This document shows, one piece after another, positions 36,263 through 48,073 of a stretch of DNA of 64,000 bases. The notes beneath the pieces were generated by a model. That model did no database searches and was not told the DNA's origin. It saw nothing but the letters and a program-made list of their open reading frames with translations. Numbering within the stretch: position 1 is the stretch's first letter; each line of letters begins with the position of its first letter. Made by a program: the position numbers and the translations under genes. Source of the stretch: Delphinus delphis. Lineage: Eukaryota; Chordata; Mammalia; Artiodactyla; Delphinidae. The stretch covers positions 11,587,958 through 11,651,957 of the forward strand of contig NC_082694.2 in assembly GCF_949987515.2 (NCBI RefSeq), given 5' to 3'.

Positions 36263-38610
36263 CGGGACCTTCCTGATTTCCTTGACCTTCACCTCCCTGG
36301 GCCTTCTGTGGTCTCTGGCCGAGTTCCATGTCCCCCTCGTGGCTCTGTTTTCTTCCCCTGTGCCTCCTCGGTGGCAGCAGGGGATTGACCCACTGAAAAT
36401 CTGGTTAAAGGAATCCCCAGGACGAAATGCCTCAGCTATGGGGGGAGGAGAGGTTGTCTGTGTTTTGAAACAGTGCCGGGAGAAGTTGGTGTTTCTGTGA
36501 CAAAATCCAGCCCTCCTATTTCTCATTTACCATGCCTGTTGCCTCTCCTCCAACTGGTGAAGCAATAGTTTAATGAAGTTGGTTGTTACATGACAAATGC
36601 TAAGTACCTCTCCCCCCTACACACCCCACTTTTAAAAAACTAAGGTTATCAAACCTTGGTTATAGGTCCCATCTCTCAATTCCCGTGGACCTAATTCTGC
36701 CAATCAACTGGCTTCAGTTTCAGGGTCTGGGTAACTTGAGTTTTGATGGGTTAGATGTTTGTTCAATGCATTGGGTCCCGCTCAAGTGCAGAGAAACGCT
36801 CGTGAGCATCCAGACCTTCAGGTGTATGTGGCTGGAGTGGGAAAAACAGGCCACTAGCCACGTCAGTGGCCCTGTCTCTCTTCCCATCTAATGTGACAAA
36901 AGCACAGATCGTCAGAGCTTCAGGTCACAGTAACAAACAGGTCACGGAAGTGAAATGGGACAGCTTCTTTCAGGGCACATCACATATATTCGTGTCTTCA
37001 GCAACCTTACGGCACCTTGCTAGTAGGGGTGCCAGGTAAAATACAGCCTCCCAGCTAACTCTGGGTTTCAGGTAGCCAACGCACACCTTTGTAGTCTAAG
37101 CATGTTCCCATGACTGCAACAGGGAGTGTGCCCTTAAGCTAAAGATTATGCATTGTTTATCTGAAATTCAGATTTTACTGGGCGTGCTCTGTTTCTGTTT
37201 GTAGAGTCTGGCACTCCTGCTGGAGTTGGACGTGGTCCCTGCCACATGGAGCTTGTGCTGCCTTGTCTAGGGTTTGACAATAGTGGGGCAGCAAGTGGAC
37301 CTGGTTCCTGACCCCCTTCCGTGCCCATCGCCTCCACAAGCCTGGAGACTGGGGGAAGGGGGAAGGACCTGCTTGGCCCCTAGTGAGCCCCATTCCCCCT
37401 ACCCAACCCCCTACCCCGCCCCACTCATGTTCTCCTAGCCTTGACAAGGAGGGGACAGAACCGGCTGGCCTTTGGTGCCTGTTTGCTCTGGAAGAGGTGG
37501 GACCCATCTCCCCACTGCCTGCCGAGCTGCCGGGCAGAGCCAGCTCAGTGGGGAGGGGGAGGGGACTGTCTCAGCGGGGGCATCTGTGCCAGGTGACGGA
37601 CGGCCACCTGAGGAGCCTGCCAGGGCTCTCCCCCTGCTCTCTTTCTCCAGAACTGTAGAGCTTTGCCCTCGTCCCCTCATCACACCACCTGTGTGTCAGG
37701 TCCCTCTCTGGGCCCTGAGGACTTGGCAGCCGACAGCAAGGTCACAGCCCTGCCTGGGTGGCCACGTGGCCAGGGAGGATTCCTGTTTTCCCTTTGGCTG
37801 TGGGTGCCCATCCTTGGGTCACTTATTAACCTCCGTGGGGCTGCTTCCCACCGCTGAGGCTCAGTGTCGTGCGTGCATCCTGGTCCAGTGCCTTGCCTGT
37901 GCGCCCTGGCATCTGGGTCTTACTGGACCTACAAGCTGATGCCCTCTGTGTACTCACTCACAGACTGTGACCGTAATTAATGACCGTGGTGGGAATACAT
38001 GTTCGATAACTGTTAGCTGCTGTCGGGCCATCACGCCCAAGATGCCTCAGACTTCCCACCCCCGTCCTGTCAGTTTCCGCATTCGGGTGATTTTTCCTCC
38101 CTACACTAAAAGCACTCAAAGCTCACCTTTCCTGGCATCGCGCCTGGACCCTCCCCAGCTCCCTCTCTTGCCTCCCTGCCCCGCACATCCAGCCTGCCCC
38201 TCATCAAATCTGTTCTCCGCAAGCACAAGGCCCGAGATGAGATCTGAATTCTCACCTGCCTGCTGGGACCCTCCTGCGGCTTCTGTGTTGGATGAAACTC
38301 ACTCCCTCATGTGGCCTCAGGACACCTTCCCCTGCCTGGCCCCTGCTGCCCCCAGCCACTCGTCGTGTCTTCTGTTCGTGTCTTCTGTCCTCCACCCTGT
38401 GCTCAGCCTCACCCCTGCTTTGGCCTTTCTTATAGGCAGCCTCCACACCGCGCCCTGTCACTCACGCCTCACATCCTTGCCTCCCGTCACCTGGTAGCTC
38501 ATTGTCATCCTTTGAGACACAGTTCAGCTTGTCATCTTCTCCAAGTCACCTTCTTCCCTGAGCTCCTCCTGGCATCAGGAGCCCTCTGTAAGCTTCTTGG
38601 AGCAGCATCC
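36263..38610. other. Intron; GC-rich stretch 37300-38500
   Basis: No exon is found. 37019-37190 (GTGCCAGGTAAAATACAGCC...GCATTGTTTATCTGAAATTCAGATTTTACTGGGC) is probably an old palindromic DNA-transposon remnant. 37300-38500 is GC-rich with modest CpG clusters (37495-37610). Its long frames (37472-37939, 37967-38497) follow from low stop density in GC-rich sequence. Confidence 0.4.
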
Positions 38611-38846
38611 CAGGCTCCCTTTTTTTTTTTTTTTTTTTTTGCGGTATGCGGGCCTCTCACCATTGTGGCCTCTCCCGTTGCGGAGCACAGGCTCCGGACG
38701 CGCAGGCTCAGCGGCCATGGCTCACGGGCCTAGCCGCTCCGCGGCATGTGGGATCTTCCTGGACCGGGGCACGAACCCGCGTCCCCTGCATCGGCAGGCG
38801 GACTCTCAACCACTGCGCCACCAGGGAAGCCCCCGGGCTCCTGTTT
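38611..38846 (-). mobile_element. Short CHR-type SINE
   Basis: The body at about 38620-38832 begins with a 22-base T run and GCGGTATGCGGGCCTCTCACC and ends ACTGCGCCACCAGGGAAGCCC. Flanks CAGGCTCCCTTTT and CGGGCTCCTGTTTT are probably a duplication with mismatches. Confidence 0.92.
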
Positions 38847-39314
38847 TCATTTCACCATTGCTCTTGGTTTGTGGTTATGAATTCTTCCGGCATAGAAATC
38901 GTGGATTCTTAATTTGGCATCTCCACGTGCTAAGAGTGCCTGGCTCTCTGCATGAGATACTGCAGCTCAACTGAATGAAATCACCTTGTGTGATTACATC
39001 ACTCTTGGTGGAGCCCAGGGCTGGCTGGCCAGGGCGGTTGGTCACTGAAATCTCCGCTTGGAATCATCTAGTGGGATTTGCTACAAAAATGAACTTCCTA
39101 GCTTAGAAAGTGACCAACAACTTAAAAATAAATCAATATCTGTGGTGTGCCAGCCAAAAGGAGTATTTTGGGTTTGCCTCTCCTGTTATTTATTCCAGCC
39201 CAAATGGGCAGTTCAGTAGTCCAAGCTGGGTTCCAGGCCAGGAGGGGCCACAGCACCATCGTGCTGCTGTCTTTATATTGGATCCAGTCCTACTGTTTTT
39301 GCCCAACACCTGCA
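38847..39314. other. Intron, no recognised element
   Basis: Unique intron. Confidence 0.4.
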
Positions 39315-39570
39315 AGGATAAAATTAAGACAATAGCTAATACATATTCAATTGCATACCACATACCAGGCACTGTCCTAAGGTTTTTATGTGGAGTAACT
39401 CATTTAATGCCTCATGACAACTCAACAAATTTCTCTCTCTTTTTTTTTTTAATAACATCTTTATTGGAGTATAATTGCTTTACAATTGTGATGTCTCCAT
39501 AGCACCTACGTAAAGTGGTGCCTGTCACAAAGTAAGATCTCACTGATATTTGTTGAATAAATGCATGGGT
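39315..39570. repeat. MIR (-), L1 3' tip and MIR/L2 tail
   Basis: 39315-39430 is a reverse MIR (ACCAGGCACTGTCCTAAGGTTTTTATGTGGAGTAACTCATTTAATGCCTCATGACAA). 39440-39487 is a 48-bp reverse L1 3' tip (T run, AATAACATCTTTATTGGAGTATAATTGCTTTACAA). 39510-39570 is a MIR/L2-like tail (GTGCCTGTCACAAAGTAAGATCTCACTGATATTTGTTGAATAAATGC). Confidence 0.7.
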
Positions 39571-40390
39571 GGAATGATACTTCATAGTTTCAGAAATTCA
39601 CCAAAGTCCTGTCCTTATCAAAAAATGGGGTTCAGAAAAAAAAATGGGGTTCAGGATAGTTAAGCCCCTTAGAGTTCCTTCACCAAATGAAGACTGTCTA
39701 TAACTATATATCAAATACTACATATAGTATTTGATAGTATTTATAGTACTGTTTATGATACTACCAAACTGTGTTTTTAATATAGTCCTGAACTTATTGC
39801 CAAAATGTCTTGTTTGCTCTTTTTATGTAATACAGATTTTTGTAAATTGAATCCTGCCCTCTTGCTGACTTAACTGTTTTAGAGATACTCCATCTGCATT
39901 TCTAATGAGTCTTGCCTCGATGGTGGGTTCTGATTCTTCAAATGGACATAACCTATAAGGAAATATTTCACGTTTCTAGAAGCATTCACTTAAATAAACA
40001 GGTTTGGAAATGAAGAATGTTTTTGCCACAGTATCCCTATTTTCCAATTTATCTCTGGGCCCCTCTGAGTTTCTTGCATCAGACTTTCTTAAGACATGTG
40101 CCTCTTGGACTCTTACACACCCTGAACACAGAAGGGTTTCTCAGAGCTCCTTGGCACGCAGACGTGAGAGCTTGATAGTGGATAAGCGCCACCGGGGGAA
40201 CCGCTCTGTCTGGCAGATGGAGGCTCTTCCTCAGCAGGGCCCATGTCCTGCCAGTGTTAAGTAAAATCACAGGCCAGCATTGCAAAGAAATCTTACCAGA
40301 TCTCTGCTAAGACAGTCTCATGATTCTTTTTTTTCTTAGCTGATTTATTTCTTCTTTACCACCCAGTTTCACCCTGGGGAACATCGAGGG

Positions 40391-40392
<2 letters not shown>
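39571..40392. other. Intron with small duplications and a hairpin
   Basis: 39620-39654 holds two copies of AAAAATGGGGTTCAG. 39709-39736 is a perfect 12-bp inverted repeat with a 4-nt loop. The rest is unique. Confidence 0.5.

Positions 40393-40432
<40 letters not shown>
40393..40432. repeat. (GT)20 microsatellite
   Basis: Uninterrupted GT run between GGGGA and CTATGG. Confidence 0.98.
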
Positions 40433-40433
<1 letters not shown>

Positions 40434-40609
40434 TATGGTTAGGGAGGTCGGAGGGGAATCATATATACATTTTTTTAAATGACCAGGCCTGGGATTCTCT
40501 GAGCATCCTTGTATTGCAGCCGCAGCCCAGGGCATGGGTGACTATATTCTAGCATAGATTTAGAATGTTATTAACTTCCTCAGGGCACTGATATGTACAT
40601 TACTTATCA

Positions 40610-40830
40610 TGAAAAGAGAGTGGTATTTAGGGCTGGAGAACCCTAGGTTTGAATCCTAGCTCTTTCCTAACATAAGTGACACCTTGACTTAGGTATGCAA
40701 CCTCAGTTGAACCTCAGTTTCCCCATCTGCAAAGTGGGGATATGACTTCCTATTTCATACAGTCGTTGTGAGGATCAAGTCAGATGATAAATGCAGAAGC
40801 TCTTTGCTTATAGTAGTTGCTTCATACGAT
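40610..40830 (+). repeat. MIR SINE
   Basis: GAACCCTAGGTTTGAATCCTAGCTC, AACCTCAGTTTCCCCATCTGCAAAGTGGGGATATGA, GTTGTGAGGATCAAGTCAGATGATAAATGCAGAAGC. It is a well-preserved sense MIR. Confidence 0.88.
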
Positions 40831-41079
40831 TAGGTTTCTTTTCATCCGAGTGCGATTAAACACATGGTGGTTTCCACGTTTTGTCAATTTGCCCAGCTCA
40901 ACGGCTTCAGTTCTGAGGTTGCATGGTCTTTTTTGTTTGCTGTAACATGAGGCCCAATGCAACATCTTTTGCATGTGCAGGATTTATTGAGGAAACAAGG
41001 ATGTTTAGACATTATAAGATTATTCTGTAGATGGAAGATGGTAAATACCTTGAACCAAAATTGATCTTTGCCATTCAGA

Positions 41080-42065
41080 AAAGGAAAGACAAGCCACAGA
41101 ACGGAGGAAATATTTGTAATATGTATATCTGACAATGGGGTATTATCGAGAATATGTAAAGAACACTAAAAATAAAATTCAACTAAAAATAAGATGGGTA
41201 AGCCACTAGAACATGGGCAAAAGATTTGAATAGGTACTTAACAAAAGAAGATTGTATGGTCAGACAGTAGACACATGAAAAGATGTTCTTTGATCATTAG
41301 TTATCCAGGAAATGCAAATTCAAACCATGAGGATTACCATGACATATCCACTAGAATGACTAAAATAAAAGGACTGCAAAGATGGCTTGTTGGCGGGCAC
41401 GTGGAACAACTAGGACTCCCGTACACTGCTGGTGGGAGTGTAAAATTGTACAACCACTTTGGAAAATTGTTTGCCAGTTTCTTAAAAAGTTAAAAATACC
41501 TCTTCCATATGACCCAGTCACTTCACTCCTACATATTTACTCAAGAGGAATGAAGACATATGTCTCCTCTAAGATTTTTACATGAATTTTCATAGCAGCT
41601 TTATTTGTAATAGCTCCAAACTGGAAACAACAAAAATGTTCAACAACAAGTGAATGCACAAATGAAATGTAATCTATGCATTGCATAGAATGGAATTCTA
41701 GTCAGCAATAAAAAGAAACAGCTACCAATATATTGCTCAGTATGGATGGATGAATCTCAAGACAATATGCTCATTGAAAGAAGCAAGACATAACATACAC
41801 TGTATAATTCCATTTGCATAAAATGCAAACTAATCCATACTGACAAAGATTGATCAGTGGTTGTCTGAAGATGGGGGTGGAGGAAGGGATGGTTTGCAAA
41901 AAGGGATGAGGAATTTTCTGAAAATCGTTAGAAATATTCTGTAGCTTGATTGTGGTGGTGTTCTCATGGGTGCATAGAGTTGTCAAAACCTCTACATGGT
42001 GCACTTTGAATAATGAAGTCTGTTGGGAATAAATCAATCCTCAGTAATGTTGATAAGGAAAAAAA
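41080..42065 (+). repeat. Old L1M 3' end
   Basis: Sense ORF2 C-terminus and 3'UTR. ACACTGCTGGTGGGAGTGTAAAATTGTACAACCACTTTGG and AACTGGAAACAACAAAAATGTTCAACAACAAG are strong L1 landmarks. Translation at 41382-41585 gives HCWWECKIVQPLWKIVCQFLKK, a degenerate ORF2 C-terminal zinc-knuckle region with the frame broken on both sides. Confidence 0.85.
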
Positions 42066-43323
42066 GATAAATTGTTAGTTTAAAGCAAAAATAGCAATAA
42101 ACTTTATAACATGTAGAATATATTTTTGTCTCAACAGTGACATCATGGATGGCAGAATGAAAACGAATTATATATTGTTGTAAGGTTCTTATATTATCCT
42201 TGACGTGGTATAACAGTATGTGAGGGGAAAATGTGGTCAGTTAAAGATGCATGTTTTAGGCCACAGAAAAATTGCTGGAAAAAAATTAGTAACACAGTTT
42301 AAAATCCAGCAATGCAATACTAAAGATTATTCAATTAATCAAGAGAAGACAGGAGCACAGGGAAAAGAACATATGGGATAAATAGGGGGAAAATTGCAAG
42401 ATAATAGTTTAAAACTCAATCGCATTAATAATTACACTGAGTGTAAATGATTTAAACACTCCTATTTTCAAATTGTTAGATATGATAAATTAAGACTGAA
42501 CTAGATGCTATCTACAAGAAACCCACTTAAAATTAAAGACAGAGAGGTTAAAAGTATGAGAATAAAAAATTTATACCTGCAAACATTAACCATAAAAGAG
42601 TTGGAGTGGCTATACTAATATTAGATAGACTTCAGAAGAAGGAATATTACCAGAGATATAGAGGATCACTTCATAATGATAAAGCAGTCTACTCATCAAG
42701 AAGACGCAACAATCTAAAGGTGTATGGATTCCACGAAATAGCATCAAAATACATGAAGCAAAAATGGAAAGTACTGAAAGGAAAAATTAACAAATCCTAA
42801 ATTATAGTTACAGACATCAGTCCTTTTCTCTGAGAAATTGATATACTAAACAGACAGAAGACCAGTAATGATATAAATCATATGAACAACATTACTAACA
42901 AACTTGACGTAATGACATTTATTGAAAACTCTACCCAGCAAGAGCAGAAGACACATTCTTTTTTTTTTTAACATCTTTATTGGAGTGTAATTGCTTTACA
43001 ATGTCATGTTAGTTTCTGCTGTATAACAAAGTGAATCAGCTATATGTATACATATACCCCCATATCCCTTCCCTCTTGTGTCTCCCTCCCTCCCTCCCTA
43101 TCCTACCTCTCTAGGAGGTCACAAAGCACCGAGCTGATCTCCCTGTGCTATGCGGCTGCTTCCCACTAGCTATCTATTTTCCATTTGGTAGTGTACATAT
43201 GTCAATGCCACTCTCTCACTTTGTCTCAGCTTACCCTTCCCCCTCCCCGTGTCCTCAAGTCCATTCTCTACGTCTGCGTCTTTATTCTTGTCCTGCCCCT
43301 AGGTACTTCAGAAACTTTTTTTT

Positions 43324-46300
43324 TTAGTTTCCATATATATGTGTTAGCATATGGTATTTGTTTTTCCCTTTCTGACTTACTTCACTCTGTATGACAGACT
43401 CTAGGTCCATCCACCTCATTACAAATAGCTCAATTTCGTTTCTGTTAATGGCTGAGTAATATTCCATTGCGTATATGTGCCACATCTTCTTTATCCATTC
43501 ATCTGTCGATGGAAACTTAGGTTGCTTCCATGTCCTGGCTATTGTAAATAGAGCTGCAATGAACATTGTGGTACATGACTCTTTTTGAATTATGGTTTTC
43601 TCAGGGTATTTACCCAAGAGTGGGATTGCTGGGTCGTATGGTAGTTCTATTTTTAGTTTTTAAGAAACCTCCATACTGTTCTCCATAGTGGTTGTATCAA
43701 TTTACATTCCCACCAACAGTGCAAGAGGGTTCCCTTTTCTCGACACCCTCTCCAGCATTGATTGTTTCTAGATTTTTTGATGATGCCCATTCTGATTGGT
43801 GTCAGAATATCTCATTCTGGTTTTGATTTGTATTTCTCTAAAGATTAATGATGCGGAGTATTCTTTCATGTGTTTGTTGGCAATCTGTATATCTTCTATG
43901 GAGAAATGACTATTTAGGTCTTCTGCCCATTTTTGGATTGGGTTGTTTGTTTTTTTTGATATTGAACTGCATGAGCTGCTTGTAAACTTTGGAGATGAAT
44001 CCTTTGTCAGTTGCTTCATTTGCAGATATTTTATCCCATTCTGAGCATTGTCTTTTCGTCTTGTTTATGGTTTCCCTTGCTGTGCAAAAGCTTTTAAGTT
44101 TCATTAGGTCCCATTTGTTTATTTTTGTTTTTATTTCCATTTCTCTAGGATGTGGGTCAAAAAGGATCTTGCTGTGATTTATGTCATAGAGTGTTCTGCC
44201 TATGTTTTCTACTAAGAGTTTGATAGTGTCTTGCCTTACATTCAGGTCTTTAATCCATTTTGAGTTTCTTTTTGTGTATGGTATTAGGGAGTGTTCTAAT
44301 TTCACTCTTTTACATGTAGCTGTCCAGTTTTCCCAGCACCACTTATTGAAGAGGCTGTCTTTTCTCCATTGTATATTCTTGCCTCCTTTATCAAAGATAA
44401 AGTGACGATATGTGCATGAGTTTATGTCTGGGCTTTCTATCCTGTTCCATTAATCTATATTTCTGTTTTCATGCTAGTACCATATTGTCTTGATTACTGT
44501 AGCTTTGTAGTATAGTCTGAAGTCAGAGAGCCTGATTCCTCCAGCTCCGTTTTTCTTTCTTAAGATTGCTTTGGCTATTTGGGGTCTTTTGTGTTTCCAT
44601 ACAGATTGGGAATTTTTTTGTTCTAGTTCTCTGAAAAATGCCATTGGTAGTTTGATAGGGATTGCATTGAATCTGTAGATCACTTTGGGTAGTATAGTCA
44701 TTTTCACAATGTTGATTCTTCCAATCCAAGAACACGATATATCTCTCCATCTGTTTGTATCATCTTTAATTTACTTCATCAGTGTCTTATAATTTTCTGC
44801 ATAGAGGACTTTTGTCTCTTTAAGTGGGTTTATTCCTAGGTATTTTATTCTTTTTGTTACAATGGTAAATGGGAGTGTTTTCTTAATTTCACTTTCATAT
44901 TTTTCATCATTACTGTATAGGAATGCAAGAGATTTTTGTGCATTTTATATCCTGCTACTTTACCAAATTCATTGATTACCTCTAGTAGTTTTCTGGTAGC
45001 ATCTTTAGGATTCTCTATGTATAGTATCATGTCATCTGCAAACAGTGACAGCGTTACTTCTTTTTTTCTGATTTGGATTCCTTTTATTTCTTTTTCTTCT
45101 CTGATTGCTGTGGCTAAACCTTCCAAAACTATGTTGAATAATAGTGGTGAGATTGGGCAATGTTGTCTTGTTCCTGATCTTAGTGGAAATGGTTTCAGTT
45201 TTTCACCATTGAGGACGATGTTGTCTGTGGGTTTGTCATATATGGCCTTTATTATGTTGAGGTAAGTTCCCTCTATGCCTACTTTCTGGAGGGTTTTTAT
45301 CATAAATCAGTGTCGAATTTTGTCACAAGCTTTCTCTGCATCTATTGAGATGATCATATGGTTTTTCTCCTTCAAGTTGCTAATATGGTGTATCACATTG
45401 ATTGATTTGCGTATATTGAAGAATCCTTGCATTCCTGGGATAAACCCCACTTGATCATGGTGTATGATCGTTTTAATGTGCTGTTGGATTCTGTTGGCTA
45501 GTATTTTGTTGAGGATTTTTGCATCTATGTTCATCAGTGATATTGGCCTGCAGTTTTCTTTCTTTGTGACCTCTTTGTCTGGTTTTGGTATCAGGGAGAT
45601 GGTGGCCTTGTAGAATGAGTTTCGGAGTGTTCCTTAGTCTGCTATATTTTGGAAGAGTTTCAGAAGGATAGGTGTTATCTCTTCTCTAAGTGATAGAATT
45701 CGCCTGTGAAGCCATCTGGTCCTGGGCTTTTATTTGTTGGAAGATTTTTAATCACAGTTTCAATTTCAGTGCCTGTGATTGGTCTGTTCATATTTTCTAT
45801 TTCTTCCTGGTTCAGTCTCAGAACGTTGTGCATTTCTAAGAATTTGTCCATTTCTTCCAGGGTGTCCATTTTATTGGTATAGAGTTGCTTGTAGTAATCT
45901 CTCACGATCCTTTGTATTTCTGCAGTGTCAGTCGTTACTTCTTCATTTCTAATTCTGTTGATTTGAGTCATCTCCCTTTTTTTCTTGACTACTCTGGCTA
46001 ATGGTTTATCAATTTTGTTTATCTTCTCAAAGAACCAGCTTTTAGTTTATTGATCTTTGCTATCATTTCCTTCATTTCTTTTTCATTTATTTCTGATCTG
46101 ATCTTTATGATTTCTTTCCTTCTGCTAACTTTGGTGTTTTTTGTTCTCCTTTCTGTAATTGCTTTAGGTGTAAGGTCAGGTTGTTTATTTGAGATGTTGC
46201 TTGTTTCTTAAGGTAGGATTGTATTGCTATAAACTTCCCTCTTAGAACTGCTTTTGCTGCATTCCATTGGTGTTGGGTCGTCGTGTTTTCATTGTCATTT

Positions 46301-47122
46301 GTTACTAGGTATGTTTTGATTTCCTCTTTGATTTCTTCAGTGATCTCTTGGTTATTAAGTAGTGTATTGTTTAGCCTCCATGTGTTTGTATTGTTTACAG
46401 AGTTTTTCCTGTAATTGATATCTAGTCTCATAGCATTGTGGTCAGAAAGGATACTTGGTACGATTTCAATTTTCTTAAATTTACCAAGGCTTGATTTGTG
46501 ACCCAAGATATGATCTATCCTGGAGAATGTTCCATGAGCACTTGAGAAGAAAGTGTATTCTGTTGTTTTTGGATGGAATATCCTTTAAATATCAATTAAG
46601 TCCATCTTTTTTAATGTATCATTTAAAGCTTGTGTTTCCTTATTTATTTTCACTTTGGATGTTCTGTCCGTTGGTGAGAGTGGAGTGTTACAGTCCCCTA
46701 CTATGATTGTGTTACTGTCGATTTCCCTTTTTATGGCTGTTACTATTTGCCTTATGTATTGAGTTGCTCCTATGTTGGGTGCATAAGTATTTACAATTGT
46801 TATATCTTCTTCTTGAATTGATCCCTTGTTCATGATGTAGTATTCTTCTTTGTCTCTTGTAATAGTCTTTATTTTAAAATCTATTTTGTCTGATATGAGA
46901 ATTGCTACTCCAGCTTTCTTTTGTTCCATTTGCTTGGAATATCTTTTTCAATCCCCTTACTTTCAGTCTGTATGTGTCCCTAGGTCTGAAGTGGGTCTCT
47001 TGTAGACAGCGTATATATGGGTCTTGTTATTGTATCCATTCATCCAGTCTATGTCTTTTGGTTGGAGAATTTAATCCATTTACACTTAAGGTAATTATGG
47101 ATATGTATGTTCTGATTACCAT
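43324..47122 (-). pseudogene. L1 ORF2 (endonuclease/reverse transcriptase), disrupted
   Basis: This is the remains of the L1 endonuclease and reverse transcriptase that nicks target DNA and copies L1 RNA in place. From a start at 47122-47120 the frame meets TAA at 47027-47029 (codon 32), and frameshifts or stops follow throughout. Recognisable pieces in order are: endonuclease with QETHF; VGDCNTPL, where the family usually has GDFN; SDHNAMRLDI (46450 region); [14 protein letters not shown] at the start of the RT (about 45690); [13 protein letters not shown] (about 45440); SISPLLFN-like [17 protein letters not shown]; and the catalytic [12 protein letters not shown] (about 45010). The C-terminal part ends YSAINRNEIELFVMRWMDLESVI at 43324. 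The endonuclease asparagine of the TLNVNGLN motif is serine here (TLSVNGLN). No intact protein can be made. Confidence 0.92.
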
Positions 47123-47180
47123 TTTCTTAATTGTTTTGGGTTTGTTATTGCAGGTCTTTTCCTTCTCTTGTGTTCCATGC

Positions 47181-48073
47181 CTAGAGAAGTTCCTTTAGCA
47201 TTTGTTGTAAAGCTGGTTTGGTGATGCTGAATTCTCTTGGCTTTTGCTTGTCTGTAAGGTTTTAATTTCTCTGTCAAATCTGAATGAGATTCTTTTTGGA
47301 TAGAGTAATCTTGGTTGTAGGTTTTGCCCCTTCATCTCTTTAAATATGTCCTGCCACTCCATCCTGGCTTGCAGAGCTTCTGCTGAAAGATCAGCTGTTA
47401 ACCTTATGGGGATTCCCTTGTGTGTTATTTGTTGTTTTTCCCTTGCTGCTTTTAATGTTTTTTCTTTGTATTTAATTTTTGATAGTTTGATTAATATGTG
47501 TCTTGGAGTGTTTCTCCTTGGATTTATCCTGTATGTGACTTTCTGTGCTTCCTGGTCTTGATTAACTATATCCTTTCCCATATTAGGGAAGTTTTCAACT
47601 ATAATCTCTTCAAATGTTTTCTCAGTCCCTTTCTTTTTCTCTTCTTCTTCTGGGACCCTTATAATTCGAATCTTGGTGTGTTTAATGTTGTCCCAGAGGT
47701 CTCTGAGACTGTCCTCAGTTCTTTTCATTCTTTTTTCTTTATTCTGCTTTGCAGTAGTTATTTCCACTATTTTATCTTCCAGGTCACTTATCCGTTCTTC
47801 TGCCTCAGTTATTCTGCTATTGATCCCTTCTAGAGAATGTTTAATTTCATTTATTGTGTTGTTCATCACTGTTAGTTTGCTATTTAGTTCTTCTAGGTCC
47901 TTGTTAAATGTTTGTTTTATTTTCTCCATTCTATTTCCAAGATTTTGGATCATTTTCACTGTCATTATTCTGAATTCTTTTTCAGGTAGACTGCCTATTT
48001 CTTCTTCATTTGTTAGGTCTGGTGGGTTTTTATCTTGCTCCTTCATCTGCTGTGTGTTTCTCTGTCTTCTCAT
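47181..48073 (-). pseudogene. L1 ORF1p, 3' frameshift
   Basis: ORF1 encodes the L1 RNA-binding chaperone, which trimerises through a coiled coil. The frame is open from ATG at 48073 for 271 normal residues. A charged N-terminus (1-45) is followed by a heptad coiled coil (about 45-115; ..LEELNSKLTVMNNTINEI..). An RRM-like domain (about 133-190) includes KIRIIRVPEEEEKKKGTEKT and ENFPNMGKD, and a C-terminal domain (about 190-271) includes PRHILIKL and LTADLSAEALQARMEWQDIF. A one-base loss near 47257-47262 shifts the last ~20 codons, giving a stop at 47195 instead of the expected stop at 47181-47183. It is the best-preserved part of the element. Confidence 0.92.

Noticed and set aside
37472..38497. 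Long plus-strand frames suggesting a GC-rich exon cluster
   Set aside because: No splice signals in phase and no family similarity. Pro/Ser-rich low-complexity text is typical of GC-rich intron.
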